Positions 1 to 9,352 of a stretch of 64,000 nucleotides of DNA are shown piece after piece. Position 1 is the first letter of the stretch. The number at the start of each line of letters is the position of its first letter. A program made the position numbers and the translations under genes. The notes under the pieces were generated by a model, which was given only the letters and a program-made list of their open reading frames with translations, was not told where the DNA came from and did no database searches. The DNA comes from Flavobacterium endoglycinae (GTDB lineage Bacteria > Bacteroidota > Bacteroidia > Flavobacteriales > Flavobacteriaceae). Location of the stretch: positions 2,503,001 to 2,567,000 of the forward strand of contig NZ_CP071448.1 of the NCBI RefSeq assembly GCF_017352115.1, given 5' to 3'.

Positions 1-543
1 CATTCTTGGTCCATAGGTATTGAAAATACGAACGATTCTGGTTTCTACTCCATGAAAAGTATGGTACGCCATTGTAATGGATTCTTGAAAGCGTTTTGCT
101 TCGTCATAAACTCCTCTTGGACCAATTGTGTTTACGTTTCCGTAGTATTCTTCTGTTTGTGGATGAACTAATGGATCTCCATAAACTTCAGATGTTGATG
201 CAATCAAAATTCTGGCCTTTTTTACTCTTGCTAATCCTAATAAATTGTGTGTTCCTAAAGATCCCACTTTTAAAGTCTGAATCGGAATTTTTAAATAGTC
301 TATTGGACTTGCTGGCGACGCAAAATGCAATATATAATCTAGATCACCTGGAATATGAACAAATTTAGTAATATCGTGATGATAGAACTCGAAGTTTTCT
401 AATTTGAATAAATGTTCGATATTTTTAAGATCTCCAGTAATCAGATTATCCATCCCAATAACAAAGTATCCTTCTTTGATAAATCTGTCACATAAATGCG
501 ATCCTAAAAAACCTGCCGCACCTGTAATAAGTATTCTTTTCAT
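1..543 (-). CDS. UDP-glucuronate decarboxylase-like NAD-dependent epimerase/dehydratase (3' part missing)
   Basis: The first 181 residues are visible and the gene runs off the left edge. An extended SDR fold is shown by the NAD-binding motif [10 protein letters not shown] near residue 7, then [17 protein letters not shown] and the catalytic YDEAK (YxxxK). The combination of [22 protein letters not shown] and [12 protein letters not shown] is characteristic of UXS enzymes, which convert UDP-glucuronate to UDP-xylose in the cytoplasm. The ATG at 541-543 is the only sensible start, and CAAATGTA at 563-570 (TACATTTG on the minus strand) fits a -7 box. It heads the polysaccharide locus and probably supplies a nucleotide sugar. 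A dTDP-glucose 4,6-dehydratase-like role is less likely. Sure of the superfamily, fairly sure of the subfamily. Confidence 0.85.
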   Translation of the reverse strand, partial: MKRILITGAAGFLGSHLCDRFIKEGYFVIGMDNLITGDLKNIEHLFKLENFEFYHHDITKFVHIPGDLDYILHFASPASPIDYLKIPIQTLKVGSLGTHNLLGLARVKKARILIASTSEVYGDPLVHPQTEEYYGNVNTIGPRGVYDEAKRFQESITMAYHTFHGVETRIVRIFNTYGPRM

Positions 544-599
544 AATAGTTATTTATACAACACAAATGTAATTCATTTGGAGATTCTGAAAACTATTCC

Positions 600-640
600 A
601 AAAAAAAACTGCCTAATAATTTTAGACAGTTTTACATATT
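600..640 (-). terminator. Intrinsic terminator of the GNVGIGT-repeat protein
   Basis: An imperfect inverted repeat (aaactgcctaa / ttagacagttt, one G-U pair) gives a hairpin which, read on the minus strand, is followed by a run of T. It lies just after the stop codon at 652. Confidence 0.6.
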
Positions 641-651
641 TAGAATATCAA

Positions 652-1596
652 TTACTTATTTATCTTTTTCTCAAGAGTTTCAATCCTTTTATTTTGTTCT
701 ATAATATAAAGGGTTAACTCTTCTATTTTTTGAAGCAACAGATTATTCATTTCTCCTAATTGCAATCCATTCTCTTTAATTTCTTGTGCTGAAGGTATAT
801 TTGGTAAATGATTATTTTCCTTAGTAAACTTTTCAATTTCAGTTAACGTTGGCATCTTATAATCCGATTTTAAATCTGATTTTCCTGTATAGTATTTTTC
901 AAATACATAATCTGCAGGAACATTAATATCTACTCGAACTTCTTCCGCATGAATTTTTCCTTTCACTGTTAATTTTTCATCGGGATTAATTGAACCTATA
1001 CCTACATATCCGTTATCTTTAATTCTCATTCTTTCAACACCTGTTGTATAAAAATTTAATCCATAATAACCCGAATGAGAAACGCCTGGTAATCCGCTTG
1101 CATTTTTAAAAATTGACATTCCAAAATGAGCAATTGTACCTGTAGAATTTGTAAAATTATCAGTTGTTGCAAAACCAATTTTTTGATTTTCACCTACACT
1201 CGAAATATCTCCATTTACCTGCAGTTTTACACTTGGAGTACTTGTCCCGATACCAACATTTCCGTCAGGAGTAATTCTCATTCTTTCTGCTCCAGCATTT
1301 GTATAAAAATATAATCCAAAGTAACCTGAATGAGCAACTATAGGCTGATTTGCAGCATTTTTAAAAATAGACATTCCATAGTTAGCAATTGATCCTAATC
1401 CATTTGAAAAATTATCATTAGCAACAAAAGCAATTCTTTGATTTTGTCCTGTGACCGAAATATCTCCATTGTTGACATGAAGTGCTGCATTTGGAGATGT
1501 GGTTCCAATACCCGCATTTCCTGTTGTCGGAAAGGTATTTTGACTGAAAGATATTGAACTAACTAATGCCGTTAGAGTTAGGAATAAATGTTTCAT
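652..1596 (-). CDS. Secreted tail-fibre-like protein with GNVGIGT repeats
   Basis: The 314-residue protein starts with a signal peptide (MKHLFLTLTALVSSISFSQ). Two imperfect repeats of about 90 residues follow, each beginning GNxGIGTxxPxxxLxVNGDIS and containing GMSIFKNA, SGYxGLxFYT and ERMRI. After a third short motif (NGYVGIGSINPDEKLTVKG) comes a C-terminal segment with HLPNIPSAQEI and a predicted coiled coil (LLLQKIEELTLYIIEQNKR). This architecture is common in Bacteroidota and resembles phage tail-fibre and chaperone-trimerised proteins, but the substrate is unknown. It sits in a polysaccharide locus, 31 bases from a polymerase gene on the same strand. A cell-surface fibre is inferred; no type IX sorting domain is visible. 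Confidence 0.7.
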   Translation of the reverse strand: MKHLFLTLTALVSSISFSQNTFPTTGNAGIGTTSPNAALHVNNGDISVTGQNQRIAFVANDNFSNGLGSIANYGMSIFKNAANQPIVAHSGYFGLYFYTNAGAERMRITPDGNVGIGTSTPSVKLQVNGDISSVGENQKIGFATTDNFTNSTGTIAHFGMSIFKNASGLPGVSHSGYYGLNFYTTGVERMRIKDNGYVGIGSINPDEKLTVKGKIHAEEVRVDINVPADYVFEKYYTGKSDLKSDYKMPTLTEIEKFTKENNHLPNIPSAQEIKENGLQLGEMNNLLLQKIEELTLYIIEQNKRIETLEKKINK

Positions 1597-1627
1597 AATT
1601 TTTAAAGGTTATATAGTTTATGATTTT

Positions 1628-2968
1628 TTAAAATTTATTTTTATTGAGAGATTTTTCAGTTTCTGTTTCTTTAGAACTACTCATTATACTCAACATTGAA
1701 TAAAAAATTATAAAAAAGATTATTCCTCTTTGTCTGCTCAAAAATGATTCGGTCAAAAATAAGACTATCATTGTTACGGAAAAAGCAATATGGATAAAAT
1801 CTTTATTTAAAATTCCCTTTCTAATCGTAATAAATAACATACTCACTACTATCAAGAAACCAAATATTCCTAATTCTGAGAATATTTGAATATATTCGTT
1901 ATGAAAATTAAATTCTCCATAATTTGGATATAAATTATGTTCTTTTACTTTTTCTTTTATTTTATTCTGTGAAGCATCTAATCCAAATCCTGTAAAAAAA
2001 ATATTTTCTTCCTCAAGCATTTCTTTAAAGATCCTAATTTGAAAAAGTCGAAACGCTGCTCCCGGGAAAAAGTCATTTTGTTGAAATCGATCTTGGGTCC
2101 AAGCTTGTTTTAAGCTAATATTATAAATTGGTCCTTGATTTTCTTTTGTCGTTTTATTTAAAGAACCATCCACAAATATGGTTTCAAACTCAATCATAAA
2201 TCGGTCTCTAACCGGCTTAATAAAAAGTACTGAGCTTATAGATAAAATAATTACTGACAAGAGTATTTTTCGTTTTGTTTTTCTAGAAACTGCAGAGAAA
2301 AATGAATAATACATTATTATCATTATTAAATCGACTATAATGATATTCTTGGATGATAATAAAAATATAAAAACAACGAGAATCAAAAATGCTATTTTAT
2401 CTGCGATTGATTTACCTTTTACCAAGAAAAAAAACATGGCCAAAGAGGCAAAAACAGACATATAAATGGCATTAAGTTCTAAAGTAACTAATTCATGATA
2501 GAAGAAAACATCTTTGTTTCCAGAATTTATGAATCTTACAATTGCTCTTAAAAAATAGAAAACTGCAAAACCTACCATTGCAAAACTGAACCATTTGCAA
2601 ACCTTATTTACATCATTTCGATTTATTTTGGGTAATCCGCAAAAAGCCAGCGGAATTAATAAAAACAATATTTCTTTTTGTAATCCTTTAATTGTCTGCT
2701 TGCTGTCTATTGTCCAAATAAGCGACATAAACATCAAAACATACAAAAGCATTGGGAGTACTAAAACTTTAGGAAATGAGAAATTTACTTTTTTTGATTT
2801 GAAAAAAGAAACAAGTAAAAAAACAATACAGGTTAGACTTCCAATACTATGTTTTAATGGAAGAGCAACTAACATTGCGGTTATGAGATAAACCACCAAA
2901 GTTTTATTGTTCCATAATTCATCTATTTTACTAAAGACTTTTTTCAAATAATCTAAGGTATGATTCAT
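1628..2968 (-). CDS. O-antigen ligase/polymerase family membrane protein (Wzy-like)
   Basis: The 446-residue protein has about ten to twelve hydrophobic segments and one large hydrophilic loop around residues 255-345, the usual topology of the Wzy_C / O-antigen ligase superfamily. The loop holds GAAFRLFQIRIFKEML, FTGFGLDAS and NFHNEYIQIFSELGIFGFL; the HNEY motif followed by LGIFG is typical of the family. Such enzymes join lipid-linked glycan repeats at the outer face of the inner membrane. Its start overlaps the end of the upstream glycosyltransferase by 38 bases, which suggests translational coupling. Whether it is polymerase or ligase cannot be decided from sequence; a second related protein lies at 6043-7305. 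Confidence 0.8.
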   Translation of the reverse strand: MNHTLDYLKKVFSKIDELWNNKTLVVYLITAMLVALPLKHSIGSLTCIVFLLVSFFKSKKVNFSFPKVLVLPMLLYVLMFMSLIWTIDSKQTIKGLQKEILFLLIPLAFCGLPKINRNDVNKVCKWFSFAMVGFAVFYFLRAIVRFINSGNKDVFFYHELVTLELNAIYMSVFASLAMFFFLVKGKSIADKIAFLILVVFIFLLSSKNIIIVDLIMIIMYYSFFSAVSRKTKRKILLSVIILSISSVLFIKPVRDRFMIEFETIFVDGSLNKTTKENQGPIYNISLKQAWTQDRFQQNDFFPGAAFRLFQIRIFKEMLEEENIFFTGFGLDASQNKIKEKVKEHNLYPNYGEFNFHNEYIQIFSELGIFGFLIVVSMLFITIRKGILNKDFIHIAFSVTMIVLFLTESFLSRQRGIIFFIIFYSMLSIMSSSKETETEKSLNKNKF

Positions 2969-4016
2969 TTATTTTGTTCCAATTAAATTCTTGAAGTATT
3001 TCATCGAAGTTATGCTGTATAATCTCTTGCTGCTCTTCTCTCTTTATCGTTTTTATTAGATGTTTAATATCTGCCGCATTCGAAAAGTAAAATGCTTTTT
3101 CTTGTAAAATAGCGCGATTAAATTGGTTGTTATGAGCTACAATTAATGATTTTGCGGCCATTGCTTCAAGCAAAGATGGATTTGTTCCTCCTACAGAATG
3201 TCCATGAAAATAAAGATTAGAGAAATATCTCAGATTATCTAAATGTTCTTTGTTGTAAATTCCTCCCGTAAAGCGTATATTTTGATGATTATAAAACTTC
3301 TTTTTGAGATAGTTTCCATAACCATTATCGTTATTTCCAACAACCAATATTATTTTATCATCTTGACTATCGGCAATTCCATCTAGAATTACTTCGATAT
3401 TATTTTCGGGTTCAAAACGCGCTATCAGCAAGTTATAATTGTTTTTTTTGACATTATATTGTGAAAGCAAATCTTCTTTCGGCTCAAAAAACAACTCTGC
3501 TCCATATGCAATATAAGTTGCTTCAATATGGTATTTATCTTCTAAATACTGTTTAATTCCCAACGAATCTGCTACTAGATAATCACTGTTTTTTATAGCC
3601 TTTTTTTCGGCAAATTTTAAAAATCTTTGGGTTATTTTAGAATATTTGCTTCTCTTCCATTCTAATCCATCCATATTGGTTATGATAATTGATTTTTTAG
3701 GAAGTAGAAAAGACCAAATAGAACTACTAGTATAGCCTAGTTGTAAAATGATATCAAAATTTCTTTTTCTGGAATCCAGAATACAATTCAAATCATAAAT
3801 AAATTGTCCAGCAGAACTTATTTTATTTTCAGGGTCGTATTGATGAATAATATTTACTCCCTTATAATGTTTCTCCTGAAAAACATGGTTATGTGAATTA
3901 TAGACATAAACATGATGTTTTTGTTGTGCCAAATAAACAGCAAAAATTTCAGCAAACTGCTCAAATCCTCCATAATTATTTGGGATTCCTCTAGTACCAA
4001 GAATGGCTATTTTCAT
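2931..4016 (-). CDS. Glycosyltransferase with DUF1972-type N-terminus
   Basis: The 361-residue cytoplasmic GT-B enzyme begins KIAILGTRGIPNNYGGFEQF, the signature of the DUF1972 group often annotated as rhamnosyltransferases. The C-terminal half holds LLIARFEPENNIEVILDG, FTGGIYNKEHLDNL and HGHSVGGTNPSLLEAMA, the donor-binding region of GT4-like enzymes. It would add one sugar to a lipid-linked intermediate. The donor cannot be told from sequence. It is first in its transcription direction here, with a divergent oxygenase gene upstream; the 136-base gap between them should hold both promoters. Confidence 0.88.
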   Translation of the reverse strand: MKIAILGTRGIPNNYGGFEQFAEIFAVYLAQQKHHVYVYNSHNHVFQEKHYKGVNIIHQYDPENKISSAGQFIYDLNCILDSRKRNFDIILQLGYTSSSIWSFLLPKKSIIITNMDGLEWKRSKYSKITQRFLKFAEKKAIKNSDYLVADSLGIKQYLEDKYHIEATYIAYGAELFFEPKEDLLSQYNVKKNNYNLLIARFEPENNIEVILDGIADSQDDKIILVVGNNDNGYGNYLKKKFYNHQNIRFTGGIYNKEHLDNLRYFSNLYFHGHSVGGTNPSLLEAMAAKSLIVAHNNQFNRAILQEKAFYFSNAADIKHLIKTIKREEQQEIIQHNFDEILQEFNWNKINESYLRLFEKSL

Positions 4017-4119
4017 GTAAATTTTATCAATCGGGAATCAAAAATAATGATTTTTAAATTCTTAATAATTTAATTACAAACAAATTCATTTTTAATTAAT
4101 GAATAATTAATTTAATTTC

Positions 4120-4127
4120 TACTTTTG
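4120..4127 (+). promoter_or_regulatory. -7 box (TAnnTTTG) of the 2OG oxygenase gene
   Basis: TACTTTTG matches the Bacteroidota -7 consensus exactly and lies 26 bases before the ATG at 4153. No convincing TTG element is seen 17-23 bases upstream. Confidence 0.5.
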
Positions 4128-4152
4128 TTTATAAGCAGTTAAAATAGCACTT

Positions 4153-4929
4153 ATGATTAATTTTGAATATCTGGAAAACCATTTAGATGATTTACGTTTA
4201 AAATATTTAACTGCTAGTCCATTTCCGCATTTAATTATTGATGGCTTTTGTGAAGAAGAAAAGTTGCTGAACGCCCATAAAAGTATTCCTGAACTCAACA
4301 ATAAAAGCCGCGATTATTCTTTTGCTAACAATAAATTTGAAAAATCAAATTATAAGGAATTAGGCCCTGAATTACGCGAGTTATATGAAGATCTTTCGTC
4401 TGAAAGATTCAATAAAATCATATCTTATATCACTTCAAAATCAATTTTTGTTGACCCAAAAAATCACGGTGGAGGATTGCATCAGGGCAAAAAAAATAGT
4501 TTTTTGGATATGCACTTAGACTTTAATTATCATCCGATTAACAAAGATTGGTACCGAGAATTAAATTTACTTTTGTATTTAAATAAAGATTGGAAACCAG
4601 AATATAAAGGCGGTTTAAAAATACGTGATTTAAGAACAGAAGAAGAAGCTGAACTAGATGTTCCTTTTAATCGCTTAATTATTCAACAATGTGCTCCTTA
4701 TACGCTTCACGGCTATGATATGACTAATTTTCCTGAGGGAAGTTTTAGAACATCTATTGCCACATACGCTTATCAAATTCATAAAAGACAAATTGAAAAA
4801 CCACGAACAACCGATTGGTTTCCAAAAGAAGATGCTTCGTTTTTAAAAAAGCAATTTGCTAAAAATTATAATTTTTTAGTGCAAACGAAAAATAAATTGT
4901 TTGGAAGCAATACTGCGAAAAATCAATAA
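4153..4929 (+). CDS. 2OG-Fe(II) oxygenase (prolyl-4-hydroxylase-like)
   Basis: The 258-residue protein carries the facial triad and 2-oxoglutarate ligand of this superfamily: H121-x-D123 (FLDMHLDFNYHP), H186 (TLHGYDM) and R199 (SFRTSIATYAY), with LNLLLYLNKDW and GGLKIRD between them as in prolyl hydroxylase-type folds. It uses iron, oxygen and 2-oxoglutarate to hydroxylate a substrate. It is the only plus-strand gene inside the minus-strand polysaccharide locus, so a glycan or a sugar-linked substrate is a reasonable guess, but a protein target is equally possible. The start gives MINFEYLENH and has a good -7 box upstream. Confidence 0.85.
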   Translation: MINFEYLENHLDDLRLKYLTASPFPHLIIDGFCEEEKLLNAHKSIPELNNKSRDYSFANNKFEKSNYKELGPELRELYEDLSSERFNKIISYITSKSIFVDPKNHGGGLHQGKKNSFLDMHLDFNYHPINKDWYRELNLLLYLNKDWKPEYKGGLKIRDLRTEEEAELDVPFNRLIIQQCAPYTLHGYDMTNFPEGSFRTSIATYAYQIHKRQIEKPRTTDWFPKEDASFLKKQFAKNYNFLVQTKNKLFGSNTAKNQ

Positions 4930-4937
4930 ACAAAATC

Positions 4938-6053
4938 TTATTGATCTTGTTTTATAAGATTATATAAAGTGGCTGCTGATTTTTTCCAGCTGTACTTTTC
5001 TTTAATCTCTTGCGATATAGCTTCAAAATCTGAGTTTACGTTTTCTTTTAAAATTTTTTGGAGTTTTATATTAAATTCAGCTTGGTTATTTGGATCAAAA
5101 TAAAAATCATTGAAAAAACTAAAATCAGACATTGCTGTTTTATTTGAGCAAATTGTAGGAATTTTTGATGCTACTGATTCTAATGGAGGAATTCCAAAAC
5201 CTTCAGCAAAAGAAGGATAAACAGATGCCTCTGCTCCTCGCAATAATAATAACATGGTTGGAAAATCAGTGTTTTTTAAGGTAACTATTTTCTCTTTTAT
5301 TTCAGAATCTAGTGTAACAAAAATTTTATCGTATTGAGGATTTCCTATCGTATCATTTCCTATAAATAGAAGCTCATATTCTTTGTATAATTCCAGATCT
5401 GAAAAAGCTTTTAAAACCATATGATGATTTTTTCTTGGCTCCCATCGGCTTACATAAATAATATAATTTTTTAATGAAAATTTTTGAGCTACTTCATTCT
5501 TAATTAGGTCTTTGTTATAATCTTCAAAAAATACATCATCAATTGCATTTGGGGTAATTTCATAATTTGATAATCCAAAATGCTGCTGGATTTTTTGTTT
5601 CGAGTATTTTGAAACTGTTAATCTTATTTCGGACGATTTAGCACTTTGTTTATACAAAAACGTATTTAGTATTCTGCTGAAAAAAGAAAAATATTGAGGA
5701 AAATCAACAAACAAGATATCGTGTGTTGTAACAATGTATTTACATCTTTTAAATGGCGAAACAATATATTGAAAATGAGCAAAATCAATTTTATTTTTTT
5801 TAATGATCTGCGGTACATCAACAAGTAATCTTAGAAATTTGTTTTGATATTTATATTTTAAATAGGTAACATTTGAATGATTGCCAAAGACCGTTTTCAA
5901 ATGATCTGGATTAGAAGAAACTAAAAAAAAATGAAGATCTTTTTTTGTAATCAACTCAGAATATAAGCCTTGTATATATGTTCTTGTTCCTTGAAAGCCA
6001 GTATCAAAAACATGACAGTCAACAAAAATACTGGTTGAGTTTTTAATATTCAT
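4938..6053 (-). CDS. Glycosyltransferase family 1/4 (GT-B)
   Basis: The 371-residue enzyme shows FVDCHVFDTGFQGTRTYIQGLY at the N-terminus, VTTHDILFVDFPQYFS in the acceptor domain, then IIYVSRWEPRKNHHMVLKAF, VSRWE being typical of GT4, and PSFAEGFGIPPLESVASKIP, which carries the E-x7-E nucleotide-sugar motif. It acts in the cytoplasm on a lipid-linked glycan. Its start overlaps the upstream polymerase-like gene by 11 bases, so the two are probably translated together. The 8-base gap to the convergent oxygenase stop leaves no room for a separate terminator. Donor sugar unknown; mannosyltransferase-like by overall motif style. Confidence 0.88.
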   Translation of the reverse strand: MNIKNSTSIFVDCHVFDTGFQGTRTYIQGLYSELITKKDLHFFLVSSNPDHLKTVFGNHSNVTYLKYKYQNKFLRLLVDVPQIIKKNKIDFAHFQYIVSPFKRCKYIVTTHDILFVDFPQYFSFFSRILNTFLYKQSAKSSEIRLTVSKYSKQKIQQHFGLSNYEITPNAIDDVFFEDYNKDLIKNEVAQKFSLKNYIIYVSRWEPRKNHHMVLKAFSDLELYKEYELLFIGNDTIGNPQYDKIFVTLDSEIKEKIVTLKNTDFPTMLLLLRGAEASVYPSFAEGFGIPPLESVASKIPTICSNKTAMSDFSFFNDFYFDPNNQAEFNIKLQKILKENVNSDFEAISQEIKEKYSWKKSAATLYNLIKQDQ

Positions 6054-7305
6054 TTTTTATTATTTTTTGACTATTATGCTCTCTTATCATTACTTCTCTA
6101 AGTGCAATCAAGAATCCTATTATAATCGATTTGTTGTCTAATTTTAAATATAATCCTAAAAATACCCAGTTAGATACGATCAGAAAAACACTTGACCCGA
6201 TTAATAAATAATTTATAGCCTGAACGTTTCCGAAATCAGATTTTCTTTGTCTGTATAAAATGATCAAAAAAATCAGAAGAAATATAACGCCTAATATTCC
6301 TGATTTTAAAAACACAGTCATATATCCGTTGTGTACAATTGGAATATATTGAACATATTCGTGATCGTTAGTCCATACTTTTCTACCCAAATTAAGCGTC
6401 GATCCTAGACCTTCTCCAAAAAATATAGCTCTATTTCCTTTGGCCGAAACTTGGTTAACGGCAATTATATTTTCAAACGATCTGTAATTGTCATTAAAAT
6501 CTTTCCAGTCATCTTTGTCAATTTTAGTTTTAAAAGCTTCTTGAGGAGCAATTTTAATTTTATACAAAAAAGCCTGAATTCCTTTACCCTCCCTTTTTGG
6601 ATTGATATAAACAATGGCTGTATAGCCTACAATTGTGGCTAATATGACAAACAAAATTACTTTTAAGGACTTCTTATTCAAAGTCAAATATCCTTTTAAA
6701 CCCAAATAAAGAATTATAAACTGAATCAAGTTGGTACGTGCCAGATATAAAAAACTTGATAACCCTATTATTGCAATTAAGAGTATTCTTTGATGTTTTG
6801 GAATTTCTAATTTCAGGTTTTTATAAAAAATAAGGATAATGAGTATGTAGATTTCATAATCACTGAAATAACCACCATGTTCTCGTAAAAGGTTTACACT
6901 TAAAGATCTAAATTGAATTACGGCAATTAGTAACATTGCCAAGTGCATAATGGCTATCGCTAATCCTGTATAAACCAATACTTTTACTCCCAATTTACTG
7001 CTGAATCTGCACAGTTGATACCCAACCAATAATCCCAAAATGGGCTTAACTAAATACGTAAAATCTCTAATGAATAAAAAAATGGTTGTTCTGCTGAATA
7101 AAGTAGAAACAATTGCAACTAAAAGTATTAAGAGAAAAATAGCGGAATATTTTATTATAACCGCAGAGTATTTTCTTTTAATCGTTAATAGTAAAGTTAA
7201 AGACCAAATGGCAAAAGTAAGTTCATAATTAGCAAACAAGGAAACACCAATGCAAAGCAAAAATAAAATCTGATACGGGAAGCTTTTATAAATCGTGATA
7301 TTCAT
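6043..7305 (-). CDS. Polysaccharide polymerase-like multi-pass membrane protein
   Basis: The 420-residue protein has ten or more hydrophobic segments and one hydrophilic loop (about residues 235-335) containing GEGLGSTLN, WTNDHEYVQYIPIVHNGYMT and LKSGILGVIFLL. The HNGYM followed by a gly-rich membrane segment resembles the HN-Y motif of Wzy-type polymerases. It shares one base (TAATG) with the flippase gene upstream and 11 bases with the glycosyltransferase downstream. With Wzx next to it, repeat-unit polymerase is the best guess. It is more divergent than the protein at 1628-2968. Confidence 0.72.
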   Translation of the reverse strand: MNITIYKSFPYQILFLLCIGVSLFANYELTFAIWSLTLLLTIKRKYSAVIIKYSAIFLLILLVAIVSTLFSRTTIFLFIRDFTYLVKPILGLLVGYQLCRFSSKLGVKVLVYTGLAIAIMHLAMLLIAVIQFRSLSVNLLREHGGYFSDYEIYILIILIFYKNLKLEIPKHQRILLIAIIGLSSFLYLARTNLIQFIILYLGLKGYLTLNKKSLKVILFVILATIVGYTAIVYINPKREGKGIQAFLYKIKIAPQEAFKTKIDKDDWKDFNDNYRSFENIIAVNQVSAKGNRAIFFGEGLGSTLNLGRKVWTNDHEYVQYIPIVHNGYMTVFLKSGILGVIFLLIFLIILYRQRKSDFGNVQAINYLLIGSSVFLIVSNWVFLGLYLKLDNKSIIIGFLIALREVMIREHNSQKIIKNEY

Positions 7306-8576
7306 TATTCCTTGCTTAATCTAATTATTGGTTTTAAAACTATACCATATAAAACGATCACCATTAGTTCGATACTAATTGTAGCTAAAAAAGCGCCTTG
7401 TAATCCAATATTTTTCACTAATAAAAAAAACACAAGCAAACTAAAAATAGAGGAACCAATCGTAATATTTATATATACTTTATTCTTGTCTAATGCAAAA
7501 AGTAATTGTTTTAAAGCAAAGGAAATTGCCATGAATACTGGTATAATCAAACCCAATCTGAAAAAGAATGTCATAGATTCTAATTCATTTGAAGGAATAT
7601 TAAAATATAACAAAATTGGCTCTGTTAACACAAATGCAATAATTACTAAAAATAAAACAAATAGGTAATTAAACCCATTATATTTCAACCAGTTTGAAAT
7701 TCCGTTTTTTAAACTCATGTGTATCTGCAAACAAACATCGGCATATATAAAGTTGAAGAACATTTGCAAATAAGATCTAAAAGTCATTACAATTTGTTCT
7801 ATAATTCTATATTGTCCTGCCATGCCATTTCCTCCTACATAACTAATTATCATTATGGGCAGATATTGATAAAAGGAAAGAAACAATTGAGAAAAAGTCA
7901 GCGAAAATTCTTCTTTCAACAATCGTAAAGCATCCTGATTAACATTGTGATAGAATCGTAAATTGTATTTTTTTATCAGACTGATTAATCCAATTAAACT
8001 CGAAATTATTAATCCCAATCCCAAATAAGCATTGGCATAAATATAATCATCCTTTTTATGGATAAAAATAAAAATGCCGGCCACATAAATTGCTTTAGAA
8101 ATAATATTGATAAAAGAAATCCATTTGTAATTTTCCAATCCTTGAAAAATCCAGGTTGGGTTTATTAATTGGCCAATTACATATAAAAAGCTAAAAATAA
8201 AAACCGCTTGTTCTTTATTAAAAAACGGTATAAAAGAAATAACCAAAAAAGCGGTAAATATTAAAATTACAAGCAAAAACAATTTCATTACATAAATTGA
8301 AACTATTTTCTTTTTTATTATTTCAGGGTTATTTCTGTTAATTGATATTTCTTTGGTTCCGTTGATATAAGAACCGTAATCAATTAAAACATTTAATACT
8401 AAAGCAAACGAAAATCCAACTCCAATTTTTCCTAAACCTTCTTTTTCACAAATCATTACTAAATACGGCATCACCAAAAGTGGACTTACCAGATTAACAA
8501 TCTGACCAATTCCATAAATAACAAAATTTCTAATTCGGTTATTCTGTATTATATTTTGGTAATTTGTTTTAAACAA
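7305..8576 (-). CDS. Oligosaccharide flippase (Wzx/PST family)
   Basis: The 423-residue protein has about twelve membrane segments. Its N-terminus (NFVIYGIGQIVNLVSPLLVMPYL) and the pattern GLGKIGVGFSFALVLNVLIDYGSYINGTKEIS match polysaccharide exporters of the MOP superfamily, where GxxG-GL-G-xGF-xxF and DYG-xxxGtrxva are typical. It would flip an undecaprenyl-linked repeat unit to the periplasm. It is the first gene of a three-gene overlapping unit with a polymerase-like protein and a glycosyltransferase, the usual Wzx/Wzy-dependent arrangement. Confidence 0.9.
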   Translation of the reverse strand: MFKTNYQNIIQNNRIRNFVIYGIGQIVNLVSPLLVMPYLVMICEKEGLGKIGVGFSFALVLNVLIDYGSYINGTKEISINRNNPEIIKKKIVSIYVMKLFLLVILIFTAFLVISFIPFFNKEQAVFIFSFLYVIGQLINPTWIFQGLENYKWISFINIISKAIYVAGIFIFIHKKDDYIYANAYLGLGLIISSLIGLISLIKKYNLRFYHNVNQDALRLLKEEFSLTFSQLFLSFYQYLPIMIISYVGGNGMAGQYRIIEQIVMTFRSYLQMFFNFIYADVCLQIHMSLKNGISNWLKYNGFNYLFVLFLVIIAFVLTEPILLYFNIPSNELESMTFFFRLGLIIPVFMAISFALKQLLFALDKNKVYINITIGSSIFSLLVFFLLVKNIGLQGAFLATISIELMVIVLYGIVLKPIIRLSKE

Positions 8577-8683
8577 GATAGTGTGATTTGCTTACAATAT
8601 TGGTATAAGTTTTAAGTCGATTTTAAAATTATGTACTTAATTATAAGAATCTTACATAATATTTTTATATCGAAACCAGATAA

Positions 8684-8712
8684 AAAGAGCCACAAAATTG
8701 TGGCTCTTACAT
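8684..8712 (-). terminator. Terminator downstream of the lipoprotein gene
   Basis: A perfect hairpin (aagagccac / gtggctctt, loop aaaatt) lies 16 bases beyond the stop at 8728. It separates the lipoprotein/Wzz-like unit from the flippase unit. Confidence 0.75.
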
Positions 8713-8727
8713 ATTGGTAAAGTAACT

Positions 8728-9276
8728 TTATTTTACAATTAACTGTATTTGATCGTAAAGTGCTTTTTCTGAATAAAACAACGGATCATATTTTCCTTCC
8801 TTTGTTTTGATATTTTGTACAACAGAATTTTTCTTGTCTATAATTTTTACACAATCATTCGGAATGAAATAGTTAAAAAATAATGAATCTTTAGCTTCAA
8901 AACTTTTACTGTAATATTTCATTCTGAAATTTTTGATTACGATTTCTTTTTGTCCTTCATTTGTTCCAAAATCAATTCTAATGTAATTTGGAATTACATC
9001 TTCAGGCAGATTAAAAACAATATCCTGCGGGTTATCATTAGCTTTTACAGCAGTCCAAACCGAATTTTCTTCTTTATAAGGAACTTCATAGGCATCTTGA
9101 CTATAATATAACTGAAAATTATCGTCTGTTTTTACTGTTGCTGTCAAAGTTACCTGAAAGTTATTGTTTTTTGTTTCAACTTCAACTGGCTTAACCTCAT
9201 CTTTCCCAGCTTCTTTCTTACAAGAAGTAAACGTTACAAATAAAATTAAACTTGCAAAAAATAGTTTTGTTCTCAT
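8728..9276 (-). CDS. Lipoprotein of unknown function in the polysaccharide locus
   Basis: The 182-residue protein has a lipoprotein signal (MRTKLFFASLILFVTFTSC, cysteine at residue 19, followed by KKEAGKDE). The mature part is predicted to be beta-rich (NNFQVTLTATVKTDDNFQLYY, NYIRIDFGTNEGQKEIVIKNF). The segment DNPQDIVFNLPEDVIPNYIRIDFG resembles the beta-sandwich accessory domains found beside glycan-synthesis membrane proteins, but I do not recognise a family. It is 76 bases after the Wzz-like gene on the same strand, so a role in assembly or attachment of the glycan is inferred only from position. Confidence 0.65.
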   Translation of the reverse strand: MRTKLFFASLILFVTFTSCKKEAGKDEVKPVEVETKNNNFQVTLTATVKTDDNFQLYYSQDAYEVPYKEENSVWTAVKANDNPQDIVFNLPEDVIPNYIRIDFGTNEGQKEIVIKNFRMKYYSKSFEAKDSLFFNYFIPNDCVKIIDKKNSVVQNIKTKEGKYDPLFYSEKALYDQIQLIVK

Positions 9277-9352
9277 TTTAAAATTTTTTTGGCTAATTTA
9301 GTTTTTAAACTTTAATAAAAAAGCTTTCCTTTAATTTATACTATTTAAATTT

